The translations under genes and the position numbers were made by a program. Positions 34,102-46,447 of a stretch of 64,000 nt of DNA are shown piece after piece. The notes under the pieces are model-generated. The model did no database searches. It saw only the letters and a program-made list of their open reading frames with translations, and was not told the origin of the DNA. Position 1 is the first letter of the stretch. Each line of letters starts with the position of its first letter. The stretch is from Whalleya microplaca (lineage: Eukaryota > Ascomycota > Sordariomycetes > Xylariales > Xylariaceae): the NCBI GenBank assembly GCA_022497155.1, contig MU385712.1, positions 743,765 to 807,764 of the forward strand. The letters are read 5' to 3'.

Positions 34102-35960
34102 TCACATCGCTTTACATAACTTCACCCTACACGGGCGGCAGAAGGGTGGTAGAAAGGGTGGCAGACATACCTTGAAACGGGGATGATTGTGCTTAGCGCG
34201 CGAGCTGTTCATGCTATGCCGCTTGATGAACTCCTCCTGCTTGCGGATGGACTCCTTGTCGAGCTCCTGCAGGAGGCCCTGGCAGAGCCGGATGTCGGTG
34301 AGCAGGGCGTCGCAGCGGTTCTTGCTGAAGTCCTCGCGCACGACGACGCGCAGCATCTTCAGGTTCTCCGTGTGCGGCGCCATCGTGTACGCCGGCACGA
34401 CCCACCCGCGCGCGCGCAGCTTGTGCGCCAGCGCGAACTCGTCGTAGTCGCGCTCCTTCCCCTCGGCGTTGGTGTTGTTGTCGGGGAGCCGGAAGGCTAC
34501 GAGGGGGAGCCCTTCGCCGGACTTCTTGCTCATGATGATGAAGCCCATTGCCTCGAGCGCGTTGGAGAGGTAGTCGGCGGTGCGTGTGAGGTTCGACATG
34601 ATCGCCCGGTAGCCCTTCTTGCCTAGTCGGATGAGCTGGTAGTATTGCCCGATGACCTGGCTGGCGCCTTTGGAGAAGTTCAGGGTGAATGACGATTGGT
34701 CGGCGCCGAGGTAGTTGATGTTAAACACGAGTTCTTGTGGTAGGTATTCTGCGGATCTCCATACGACCCAGCCAACGCCTGGGTAGACCAAACCGTACTT
34801 TTAGTATACGTTAGTAAGGGGCTTCATTGCTATAAAATTGATGCCTTTCCGTACCTTGTGACCAGAGACATTTATGGATACAACCTTCTCGCATCTGAAG
34901 TCCCATTCCAGGTCTGGAACGACGAACGGGGCGACGAATCCGCCGCTGGCTGCATCGACATGGATTGGGATATCCATACCCTTCTTGACCAGTAAATCGT
35001 TGACCGCTTTGACATCCTCATACTCGCCAGCGTACGTCGTCCCCAGGATGACACAGATGCCTATCGTGTTCTCGTCGACCAGCTCCACCGTCTCCTTGGG
35101 GTCGATGACGAATCGGTCGGGGGTGCAGTAGACCAGCTTCTCGTCGATCTCGAAGTACCGCGTCGCCTTCTCCCAGCACACCTGCACCGCCGAGGACATG
35201 ACGATGTTGGGGTGTTCGGCAGACTTCCCGGCGGCTATCCGCTTGTTCTTCCAGCGCCTCTTCATCGCTAATACGGCGAGCATGATGGCCTCTGAGCTCC
35301 CGACGCACGACGTGCCGACGGCGCCCACGCCCTCGTCGGTGCCGCTGGGTGCGTTGAAGAGGCGGCCGATCATGGACACGCATCGGTTCTGGATGTCGGC
35401 CGACTGGGGGTATTCTTCGTAGTCGATGAAGTTCTTGGAGAAGGCATCGGTCATGAGCTTCTCAGCTTCATCTTCCTGATAGCAGAACATGTATCAGCTA
35501 CGGATCAGCTCGTATTGAGGTAATACCAAGAGCTATAGCAAGGTGGTCCTCGGGTGTTACGTACCATGTAGGTGGTAACGAAGGATGCTAGGCTATGGGG
35601 TGGTTACTTCGTTAGTCCATGTTGCCACGTTCCACGGCAGATAGACTCGGATAGTATCCCAAGTGTCTCAGGCACATCATCAGGGGAGACCTAGCAACCT
35701 AGCAACCTGGTAACTTACTTGAGCATAGGGTTCCCGTCCAAGCTCAGCTCGTCCTTGATCATGCGGTAGGCGATTTCCTTGGGCATTTCACCGTCGGGCA
35801 TTTCATGCCTGGGGAGGTCTTCAGCAGCGAACCTGGAGCCATAAACACTAGTAGCAAAGCCATCTTCGTCGTTGCTGAGTTGCAAGTTGATCTTCTTGAC
35901 GGCTTCGGGAAGAGACTCAGCAGCCCCGCCCTCCTTGGGTATCGTACTCAAATGAACCAT
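34102..35960 (-). CDS. GAD1: Glutamate decarboxylase
   Basis: PLP enzyme converting glutamate to GABA and CO2, the first step of the GABA shunt; cytosolic. Exons: 35960-35719, 35592-35565 (28 nt), 35475-34855, then 34797 onward. Phases close and rebuild conserved sequence: GNPMLNLASFVTTYM-EDEAEKLM across the small exon, and SINVSGHK-YGLVYPGVGW across the 57-nt intron, which has a TTACTAAC branch site. The PLP lysine is K297 in SGHK, the last residue of exon 3; other marks are AVGTSCVGSSEAIML, TYAGEYEDV and HVDAASGGFVAPF. About 506 aa lie before a possible donor (GTATGT at 34170); the frame is open to 34102. The true C-terminus is uncertain: a short terminal exon downstream is possible, and fungal GADs often end with a small His-rich tail. 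Confidence 0.92.
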
Positions 35961-38900
35961 TTTGCTCGAACAGTCGTAATGATAATCTGTACCTAAATGG
36001 AACGGAATGTATGGCCGGAAAGCTGAAAAGCCAAGTGGAAGAGAGAGTGAAGGGAGGAAAGGGGAGGAGGAAACATAATATAAATATGTGACGGGAGAAG
36101 CTGAGAGCTCTCCAATGGAAGAACCCCACGTTCAAAGGGGGCATGAAGTATCTACAGACATCCATGTATGTAAGTATGTATGTAGGTATGTCGATAGGTA
36201 CTCTGCAAGTAATTTAGGCTTGGATGCGGGGTAGCTTCAGTTGGCAGCAGTACCTGTCGGAACCTGATACACAGCCCATAGCCGCTGATTTCTTACTTAT
36301 TAGTGTACTTAAGGTACCGACATGGACGGTGACGGGGGGTGAATCCGCTGGGATTGGATGATGAATCAGCACACCGACAGATCGGGAGCTAGCACCATGA
36401 GGTCATTGGTTAAGGCCTCTAGTAATGCAATATATAGCGGCGGTGAATACAGATACAAGTACGAGCTCAAAGCCTCCCACTTCTGCTTAGGTGGTGCAAC
36501 TATGTACAGTTTAGTTGGACGAACAAAGAAATGAGATTATGTTCTGAGCTGGTGTGTATGTCATAAGTTATGAGTCGAATACGAACGAAATTGATTCATC
36601 GTGTGTATTACAGAATACATACATGTACTCCGTACCTACAAGATCTGGGAACTTCAAAACGCGCTGACGCTGCCCAATTTCACACATCGCCAAGGGGTTG
36701 GAAGGGTTGGCAGAAAAGCTTGGCATGAAATGGAAGCTTGTGGGTTTCAGCTAGCAGGGATGACGCATTCCGCTAGCTGCGGATCCAACCGCTGACTGGG
36801 CAGCCGGTAACGAGATACGTACTCGCGGTATGTACTCGCGGTATATACAACACCGGCATGATCGTGGGAGCAGCAACACACATCCACACATCATCATCGA
36901 TGGATGTGCATTGCAGGGACCACATAGGCATATAACACCCGTCCGTTTACACCGACTTGATATCCCCTCACTCCTCTGCTCCTTTTTTATTAGAACAAGA
37001 AACAAAACAAGGAACATGGTGTCGATGATCGGAAACGAAACCCGCTGATCTAATCATGAAATTATCGGTACATACATAATATCAAGCTACACGTACCCAA
37101 TGGAATACTCTTGAGGTGTGTAAGTGGCTACCACCCCATAGTATATCTACATCGGATTGGACTTATAACTTACATAATTATGGGCATCACATCTCATGGA
37201 CCCAACCGCGGAAAGACCGGTAAACCAGCATGAAGAAAGCTTGAATTTCGAGTTACAACTTACACCATATTCGTCCAACCAACAGGTCCGCGTCATCTCT
37301 CTCGGATCCTCTACCCGATTAAGGCCGACTTCAGTTTTCTTCGCTTATAGCGCATTGCAAGCTGATACGCTTCCTTTTTTCACTATACCTTCCGGGAATC
37401 CCGACTCCTATTTCAGCAATCTGAGATCCCCGGGGTTATTCACGTTGGACACTCGGTCATTCATTCGCTACCACCGACAAGAAACTAACCTTACGTAATG
37501 TTATTCTGGACACGGCTTCCGTAGCCTTTCGTACACGTCCCTAGTCAGGCACCGTTTAGCGGGACGTTCCATACCTACCCTCGAGGACTGCCAGATCTTG
37601 CGTCGCTCCACTGCGGCAGTTGCGGGAGCGAGTTTCGTAAAGTCTAGCCTCGCTTGTCGTCATCGCCCTTAGATCCTATAACGTATCCCATTCTACAGTA
37701 AGTAGCTACGTCTGAGCCGGCTTTGGCCAGTGATAATGTTATGTAACGCCCGCGATAATGCCAATCGTCGCCACCAAAGTGGCGAAACATGCGCTTGGTT
37801 GCCATTTCTTGATGACTACCAAAACTGTCTGCCTAATAGGTAGAATGAGCAGGAAGAGTAGGAAACATATTGGGGCGTTGCGGCTGCCGATGGTAGGGGT
37901 AAGGACTACCGGTATAAGCTCCTTAAGGTTTCCCTGATTTGAGAAGAACTGCAGCTATTGGGTGATTTGTAAAAGAATTTGCGGGCTCCAAAGAAGCTAT
38001 TACATGCATGCATACTGAAAAGGGATCAATTGACTCGAATTGGAACTAATTCATATACGATGTGCTACGTCAAGCGAATATGAGTAGTTGACCAAGCCCC
38101 TGTCTAGATTACGTGCGGGTAATAAGTGATATCTACATATGTTGAAAGAAAAGCCAAGAAAAGCCTTGAATCCAGGGGTATTAAAGTGGTGACACAAAGA
38201 GGCTATCACTACAACTTTGGTCCAATCTCAACTAGTATTAATCAGTCATGTGAAGCACATAACCGGGGAGACGGTATGAGATACGCTCCTTTTGATTCTA
38301 GTGTTGAATGAATTGCATATAGAGTTGGCCACCGTTGGCATTCATGAGAAGGCGCGTAGGTAAGTGGAGCAGAAAAGTAGGAAGCTATTGGCAACATTGT
38401 GACACATATATAAGCATTACGCAATTGAGCTATAACGGAGAAAAGAAACATCACTGGTTATATGACGGAATTAATAGAGTATGTGCATGTACTGCTATAT
38501 ATAATGACTGGTTAGTCTTGCTTTCTTAATGATAGAGAAAGTAGAATATATAATTTCAGAGATGATGACGAACGATCTTACCATTTCGAATAAGAAGATA
38601 GTCTACAGGAATCCGCTTCTGTCTATATTGCTGTTAAAGGTAACTATATGTAACTTCTCTTGTAGTGAGAAACTTTAAACAGGGTTCAAAGGCAACCGTA
38701 TTAGTTAGCGTGACGGGCACACCTCCCCACCCTAGATATGTTCTCATACTCTAAATTATGCCCGAAACTATTTGTTCAACCAGCCTACCTTCTACCTTTC
38801 TAGACAATCCATGGTTATCCATGTTCTGGTTCTTATTACCCGCCTTCCCTAGACCATATTCGTTCTTTCAGAAGTGATATTGTAGGAATGAACGAGCTGT

Positions 38901-40478
38901 CATAATGCTCCCTTGTACTTAGATGAGTGTTTCCTTGATAAAATGAACAAGGAGTACTGACTTGTTCTCTCTTTTTCCGGACACTTTCACCAACCATTCA
39001 CTTACCATCTGCATATCATCCAGGGCATCTTCCCAATCGAACCAATTCACATCTTCTTCACTCACTCACTTATCTATTGAAAATACCATCTTTTTCGAGT
39101 TCTTCCCGTTCCTAGTACAGATACAAGCACTATGATTATTCTAAGACCACATCATACGGAGAGGCCACTGGTTAGTTTCCCAACTATCTGTGGGACTTGG
39201 CTTTCGTGTTAGACAGTCTTGCTGATACCTACTTGCAGCCTCTACAGCCATAAAACCTCATAAGGGATGGCTCAACCCCAAGGCAATATGAGAAAGACAT
39301 CAGAAACACAAAAACAATCTGAAGAAGACCAAGAAGAGAACACAGAAATCTCGACAACCTGAGGTGAGAATAAACAACTCAATGCACGTATTCGGCAATT
39401 TTAAAACTCAAGACAGAATATTTGACGTACAGTTAAGCTTACCAGCAACAGATAGCAGACTGCTTCCTTAGGGATGAGGACTTGACCCATTCGATGAACA
39501 TGACACGAGGATTTGGAGCTCGCATGATAATCTATGGTGTCCTCCTGAAAAAATCTCCCCTCCTAGGTGGTTTGCTCTTAAAGGGTACCTACATCGCCCG
39601 GTCGGTAACTGGGCCCCTGTTATCCATCCCGGTGGTCTTCTCGCAGCCTTGGATGAGACTCTGCACCCGTGCGGGCAATTGTCTGCCATCTCTCGAGCTG
39701 AAGAAGGAATGGGATATGGGTGCGCTGATGGCATTACGCTATTGGAGCCCATTCCAGACATCGTGATTGTGCGACCTATCGGACCACCAGCCAATCTTCC
39801 GATGATGGGCCATCCAACACCCGCTCCTATCGCTTCCGTCTTGCCTGGCTACAAAGCTTCTCCTCCGACTTACCAAAGTGACGCCCTTGAGAGCCGAAGT
39901 CGAATTCAGGGACATCTACACCTAAAACTCCTCCTCCTGGCCTGCGTGAGACAAGGCGAGTGTGACGAGGCAAGTGTGTAGGGCCAGCGCGATGAGGCGA
40001 GTGTGATAAGGAACGTGGAGGATCTGTTGGGTAATGCTTATTTGGGGAAAACACCATTAGAAAGGTACCAATTCAATCTCTGACGACTACTAAAAGCATA
40101 GCATCTCATTGTAAGGTTCTAGAAAGAAGACGGGGGTGTCTGTCTGAAATAGGAGGTTGGGCGACCCACATGCCGTACTACAGTATAGGACATCCCCCAA
40201 GGACTCTAGAAACACTTAGAGCTAGACTATATAACAATCAACATGTATTCATCCCATAATCTTGATATTATCCTCCAGGACTTTCATCGCCTCAAACTCC
40301 AACTCATGGAGGCCCTTCACATTCGCTGAAATGGCTTAAGGGGAAGTCTGTGGCAAAGAAACAAAAGCAACGCTCAGAACATTTCACCATCTCAAAATTC
40401 AACTGCCGAAAATCAAACAGACCAACGACACCCAGCCCGTACTCAATAGGAACACCCAACTGGCTCTAGCGACATATC
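35961..40478. other. 4.5-kb intergenic region
   Basis: No gene is supported. The first few hundred bases should hold the GAD1 promoter and leader (AG-rich near 36040-36080, TATG repeats near 36165-36190). A frame at 39482-39981 plus gives partly protein-like sequence but no family. Pyrimidine-rich DNA occurs at 38.9-39.1 kb. Confidence 0.45.
36819..36844. repeat. Perfect 13-bp tandem duplication
   Basis: GTACTCGCGGTAT occurs twice head to tail. Confidence 0.9.
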
Positions 40479-42668
40479 TTAACCCTCAGCCTTCTCACCG
40501 CCATGCAGCTTCAGCCACTCCGCGTTGATGTCTTGGTAATCCTTAGGCCCGTAGGGGCTATACATCTCGGCAAGTCTGCCGTTCTTCCTGTATGGGTTGA
40601 GCCCTAGATCGTGCTGCAACATATCTAGGTACGGAACAGCATCGAAAATGAAATTAGGGCCCTTGTTACTCTCGGTGGGATAACGCCATCTGCCAAATCG
40701 GTTATGTAGCATGGTTTCGTACTGCAACTTGCTCGTCGCTTCTTCATCATCAACTACCCTTGCGGGGTCTTTCGTTAGTTTCCCAGAGAAGTATGCACTG
40801 ATCCAGAGCCCGGTAATGTGTGCAGTGATAGTGTTGCTGAAATTCGTCTGCATACCAATGAAGGCTATGTCTCGGGTGCGCAGGAAGCGAGGCGATGGCG
40901 GAATCAGGAAGCGATACAGCATCCACGGTGTTAGAGGAATCTCGTCGCTGCTTATCTCCCCTTTTTGCTCCAACGGAATGAACTTTTTGTTCCAAACAGG
41001 CTGCTTCTTGAGCCTAGGGAACCGTTGCAAGATTTCATGGTCGACACGTTCTATAAGCGCATGTTGATTTGCTAGATCCTCTGCAGGCGCATTGTCTGTT
41101 GTTTCGTGAGGGATCCCGAGTTCCCGTTCGATTCCTTCTGGGAGGAACTTTATAGGGCAAAGATGCTTGTACCCAGTATTTGCAAAGAAAGCATCGGATT
41201 GGAGTTCAGTCCCATCAGCAAGATGAACCTTACCTATTCCACGTTTAGAAATTAGACACTATGAGGTTCAGTAGTTTTGGGGGTCATCCAGTCATATATC
41301 TCTAGAGAGGTAAGAGATATACATCTTCAGAGCTTTGTCTTACAATGATGTTGATGTATACTTGAAGTCTGGGACAGGGAGATAGCTGGATAAAACCAAG
41401 ATAAAAGGGGTACTAACCTGGACCTAAATGATCAATCTCGCCGATGTACACATCAACCTTGTCGCTTTTGACAAGCTCAAAGAAGTCTTGGTCGTAGTTG
41501 AGAATACTGTAACTGCATCCTGCAAACATAGCCTCAAGCCATGGCTTGAGCTTGGCAGTATCCGGGTGCGAATCGTATTTATTTAGCGAAATAACGTCTT
41601 GGCCTAGAATCCCCCAAAACCTATCAACGAGGAAACGACCGATAGCTGTACCATGGTAAAAGTTACGAATGCCCTGATAACCATCGGCATCGCCCCAGAT
41701 GCAGGGACTGAACCAGGTTAGAAAGCGTGTATCTGTACGGTAATATCAGCATAAGCATACGAAGACAGCACATTGGACGAGACTTACTCGAGAGCTCTTC
41801 AATCCATCGCTTGAAAGGCGTCACATACGGAGGCGCCATCCAACATGGCCCATGACCAGTTGCTGTCCCTTGAATCAGTTTATGTTGCAACCGATCGAGT
41901 GATAGGGGTGAAGTACGTACATCGTATTATCCAATTCACCTTGACACCAGCCGTTGCATATGCATAGACAGCATCCCATCCGGACTTCCCGGCACCAAAA
42001 ACTGTCACCACCTTGGCTGTTTGTAAGGTATCGCTGTTTTGTCGGAAGTCCTGACCGTGGAATATGTTCCCGCCAAATTTGTCCTGTCCCTTAAAGCGTG
42101 GCATAAAGGGCTCAGAAAGCAACCCCGTGGCAACAATAAGCCGGCGAGCAAGTATTTGGGTCTCTTTCTGTTTCAACGATTTAACGGTCAAAACCCACCC
42201 GCCTTCTGCGGTATCATCTTGATGCGTGGCGGTAAGAACTGTTGATTCTAGCCGGATAAAGTCACTAATGCCGAAAGCGCGGGCATATGCATTGAGATAC
42301 TCATGAATGATCTCTCCTGGGATGTGCTGGTCGGCTTTGACATTGAACTTATCACTGGACATGGGAAAATCAGGATATTCATATGTTCCCAAGAGATTGT
42401 TACTCTTGAGACCCGGAGACAGACGACTCTCGGCCCATTTACCGCCTAGAGTAGATTGGCTCTCAATGATTGCTAATGTGCAATCGGGCTGCATGCAGTG
42501 AAACTGCTTCGCAGCAGCTAGACCGTGCCATCCTACAGTAACATCTCAGCTCAGTAACCTTGCTCAGTTCCTTTCACTAAACAATCTTTCCTACTGGCAC
42601 ATGAGTGACGGATAATGGAGAATATGCGACTGACCGGCACCTATTACTACGCAGTCGAGCTTTTCCAT
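40479..42668 (-). CDS. Flavin-containing monooxygenase
   Basis: FAD/NADPH-dependent monooxygenase, likely oxidising a small soft-nucleophile or carbonyl substrate. Five exons: 42668-42635, 42532-41921, 41868-41788, 41732-41418 and 41233-40479; all phases close, giving about 598 aa. The start is fixed by the FAD Rossmann motif, split by intron 1: VVIGAG-WHGLAAAKQF (GxGxxG at residues 10-15). Then come LGGKWAES, the second nucleotide-binding site FGAGKSGWDAV (about G191-G196), and the helix-rich block GHGPCWMAPPYVTPFKRW with FSPCIWGDADGYQG, typical of fungal FMO-like proteins. A further mark is FANTGYKHLCP. One donor is the unusual GTCAGT (intron 1). It is 1.4 kb downstream of CYP51 on the same strand. 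It could instead be a Baeyer-Villiger enzyme; the sequence does not decide. Confidence 0.9.
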
Positions 42669-44084
42669 AGCATCGAGACTACGTTGCACAGCCTGCTCTC
42701 AGCTATTGGCACCGGTGAATGTTGTGGAAGTCGTAGTCAAACTAAAGGCAGTGGTTCTAACAAGTCAGAGATCTGAAAGAAGGGAAGTTAGGCTGAGCTT
42801 TAAGGGACGAAAGTGTCCAACAGAATGCAAGGGATATATGAAAAGAGTGGGCGAGGTATGAAAGGGGCACAGCACCATTAAAGGCACGGAGTACTTGCAG
42901 ATTATAACCGTTTCGCCCCATTGATACATTAGGTTGTATCCAAAAATCTGCTCAATACCACATGACCGCCTAGCCTCATCCGCAGGTTTGAGAATGCCAG
43001 ATGGATGGGAACAGGAATTCCATGCAGGAGTAGTGGTTCTAGCAAGTTGAATAATCATTTGAATTGAGTTGGGTTGGTTTTGTTTGATTCATTTAATACT
43101 TTTCGAATACTGTGAAGTTATTTCCTTTATATCAACAACGTATCGCATTGAATTTCCTGGTGTTCCTAGCAGTTAGTTGTCGACCACCCTCGTGCTGACA
43201 TCACTTGCCAACCTAGGATAATATCATGTCGCCGAGCTTCCTCTAACGCTTTCGATGTGTAATTTTATGACGAGAGTTTCCATTCAGGTGAAACACCCTT
43301 GGACCCCTTATACATCTCCTGGTCAGGTGGCTTAGATAATAAGCTGGAGGTCTTCAAGTCAGAACGTTACCACGCGCTTTCAAACCACCTTCCACAGGCA
43401 TTACTCAGTTGCGGCACTCGTGATAAGTACCACCACGCTTTTAACTAGAGCCTCAATAAGAGACTTAAGGGGGCTTTAGAGTTGCAGGAGGTCACTAGTC
43501 AATTCAATTCGCGAATCTTGTCAATTCACAGGTGTTACCAAATAAATTGAACTGACGGAAGCGCTGACTGGATCTTAGACGATATACTATTTAGAGACTA
43601 ATCATATACAGGACAGCCAATATTAGCAACATGTTTTGCTAACATTATGCATATCTGACGAACGAGATGAATATTGCCTTGAAATGCTGAGTACTCTCCC
43701 ACCTAGAATGTGACCTAATCCACAATATAGTATATCCCATCCAATGTCAACGAGCAGCACCTCCACCCAATACAAGGGCAGTTGGCTGACCATAAGTTAA
43801 GATAGGTCGATCCACACTATATGTCGCCTTATTCTCACCTCAGCAATGACTACCACATCCCAACATCGATACATGAAATTGTACTTTAAGTTCAGCATAA
43901 GAACAGTACCTGCTGTTAACGGGGAGTGGTGGAGTACGCGGTGTAAATGCTGTACATTGACGATAAATAGGATAGAGGCTGGGTCTTGGTGCATAGCAGC
44001 CACAAATCAAAGCATATGATTGATAAAGGAATAGGATTAGGTATGCACTCTATAGCCCCCGCCTCTACGAACATCCACCAAGGA
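42669..44084. other. Intergenic between CYP51 and the monooxygenase
   Basis: No gene is supported. Small frames at 42765-43058 and 43797-44003 minus have no motifs; the first probably lies in the monooxygenase 5' leader. Confidence 0.5.
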
Positions 44085-45682
44085 TTAGGCGGCCAATGGA
44101 GAGCGGCGCACCCAACGAATAACAGCACGTTGAGTAGGCCGTGAAAACAATGACGAGTAATCTGTCGGTGGCACTCTCTGCTTGCCATCCAGCGTCTCTA
44201 GCTTGAATGTGCGCACCATAGTAGCCACAATGACACTAAGATTAGCATATGCAAACTTCTCCCCAATGCACCGATGCCGACCGGCACCAAACGGCAAGTA
44301 TGGGCTTTTTGTGCCCTTAGAGACGGCACCGTAGCCGTAGTCAACCGTGTCATCGCCACCAAGCTCTGTCTCATCCCCAAGGCTCCAGCGGTATGGATCC
44401 CAGACCTTCGCATTAGAGAAAAACTCCTCACTCATTGCCGTAACGGCTGGTGATGCCAGCAGTATCTTGTCTGTGCCGATTACGTACGGGGTTCCGGGTA
44501 CATTCAAGGGGTTTTTGACCTTTCGCATGATAGAGTGGATCGATGAATGGACGCGTAACGTCTCCTTGACAACATTCCTTAGCAATGGGAGCCTATTTAG
44601 ATCCGAATACTGGAGTGATGGAAGAGGCAGATCATCTCGGCCACCTTGGAGGACTCTTTTTTGTTCCTCGAAAAGATCTTCAGCAATGTGAGGGCTTGCA
44701 GCTAGGCGAAGCATGATCCAGGCGCTGGCTGAAGCTGATGTATGCTGACCGGCCATCAGGAGCGTGATCATCATGTGGGCAATTTCCTTGTCAGGGACAG
44801 GCTGGCCATCTTTATAGGTGCATTGCATCAGATTCGATATCATGTCTGACCTTCCCTCAGCATCAGTCGGGGCTGTTCTTCGACGTTGCTCAGTTATGGC
44901 TTCATAAATAGACCTCATTTTGGCATGAGCAGCATCCCGACGACGATTTTGTGGTAGAGGGGCCCAGGGGAGAAGGAAGTTGATGGGGCTAAACCCACCA
45001 TCAAGGTCGTGGTATAATTGGGCAAACTCATTTGTAAGCTTGCTTCTCACTTCCTTGCCCTGAAGAGAACGGCCCGCAGTGAAGATTGTAATCTGTGCCA
45101 TGGCAGCACAGATATCGACGGTACCTTCGTCGCCCTTGAAAGCCACCTTGATGTAGTCCAGCACCTCTGCCTCAATAGAATGCACATACGACTCGAGAGC
45201 TTGTTGTGTTAGGCCATACTTGACGAACTTCTTCTGCTCTATGAGTTTAGAGTTTGGGCAGTCGTAGACAACGTCACTGCCAAACACAGGAGTGGTAAGA
45301 GGGCCGTAGATTTCTTCTGCGTTTACGTCTTGTAGCTTGCCGTTAAGGACAAATTCGTTTCCGTTGATTCCGAAGTAGCAGGTGATTTTGCGGCCAAGTA
45401 AAATGAATGTGAATATATCGCCATGCTGTGGTCATACAATCAGAGATGAGCATCCAAAGGAGTTTTGTTCAAATTGAGATGAGTACTAACCTTTTTCCGG
45501 CAGCGAAAGAAGAACTCTGCCGGTTCCATGCCATATGTAATTGCATTGCCAATATATGGTAACCAGTGGAAAACTACCGGAGGCTCGTTTTTGTTACGAA
45601 AGAGGAGTTGTCTGAGTGCATTGAGAAATACCGATTCCACAGCCGCGGCGAGGGTGTACGAAATGATCTCGGTGAAGTTCAT
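44085..45682 (-). CDS. CYP51: CYP51, sterol 14-alpha-demethylase
   Basis: ER-membrane cytochrome P450 removing the 14-alpha methyl of lanosterol/eburicol in ergosterol synthesis; the azole fungicide target. Exons 45682-45491 and 45425-44085 are joined by a 65-nt intron (GTTAGT to CACAG), restoring [16 protein letters not shown]; product 510 aa. The first ATG in frame is 45682. The N-terminal hydrophobic anchor is weak but present ([17 protein letters not shown]). CYP51 signatures: [15 protein letters not shown] and [11 protein letters not shown] (substrate-recognition region, with the tyrosine often mutated in azole resistance intact), I-helix [17 protein letters not shown], ExxR in [17 protein letters not shown], and heme ligand C450 in [19 protein letters not shown]. 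Several otherwise conserved positions differ (for example [10 protein letters not shown] and the AGQHTSAS helix), so it may be a secondary paralogue. Confidence 0.93.
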
Positions 45683-46447
45683 GGCTTGTCTAGAAGGAGA
45701 CACAATGGCCTTGATCGTAGAGACGACTTGCGATCAGAGAAATGGCGGAAGAAGATGTGGACTTCCCTGCGTACTTTGAATGTGAGTAGCTGGCAACTGT
45801 AATAGATTGAACGAGGTACTCGGTAAACATAGAAAGAGAGAGGAGAGGAAAGAAGTATGAGGGGGTAAAGAAGCTGCCAAGGTCCCTGTTTATGTATTCT
45901 TGAGGCTTGCTTACCATCATAATATATGTAGATAGCTTTTCTATCACAGATTACAATCACACAGCATTTGCTGAGCTTCCAAAATATACTCATCATGATT
46001 GGGTGTCCCAAGTATCATTAAAGTTATGGGTATTATGCAAGTACTGTTCTACCGACATACTACATTCATTTAAAGTATATCATCTATTATTAATACTTGG
46101 TAGTGCCAGCGGAGGGGGTACTGCCTCCATATGTAGATATGTGTCTACGTGATTGATAACTTGGAGTGAATACGAATATGAGCCGTTCTGACTGCTCGCC
46201 CCTATTAGAATCACAGCCGTGATTCTATTGGACAGTAGCGCCAAGATATTAAGTGGGCACTCGACTAGGTAGAAGATATATACTGCGTACATGACTACGA
46301 GAAAGAGCCTCGCTTGTTTATGCTAGAGCTGCATAAGAGTCAACATAGTCTACCCTAATAGGAATCTATCGACTTCCATATTCGTTTCTCATAGATAGAG
46401 ATTAGCCGACCATGGAACGTCTAACCCAGTAGGAGGGAACAGAACTC
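45683..46447. other. Intergenic, CYP51 upstream region
   Basis: 765 bp upstream of the CYP51 start and downstream of the gene ending at 46448. It is AT-rich. No gene is seen and no regulatory element can be assigned with confidence. Confidence 0.5.

Noticed and set aside
34183..34626. 147-codon plus-strand frame
   Set aside because: Antisense to the glutamate decarboxylase, which has conserved PLP-enzyme motifs on the minus strand.
39482..39981. Overlapping plus-strand frames with partly protein-like text
   Set aside because: No start, splice signals or family could be supported; possibly an eroded gene, but the evidence is too thin.
30096..45682. Secondary-metabolite cluster (reductase, decarboxylase, monooxygenase, P450)
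   Set aside because: No PKS, NRPS, terpene cyclase or dedicated transporter in the window, and large gaps separate the enzymes; the P450 is CYP51.
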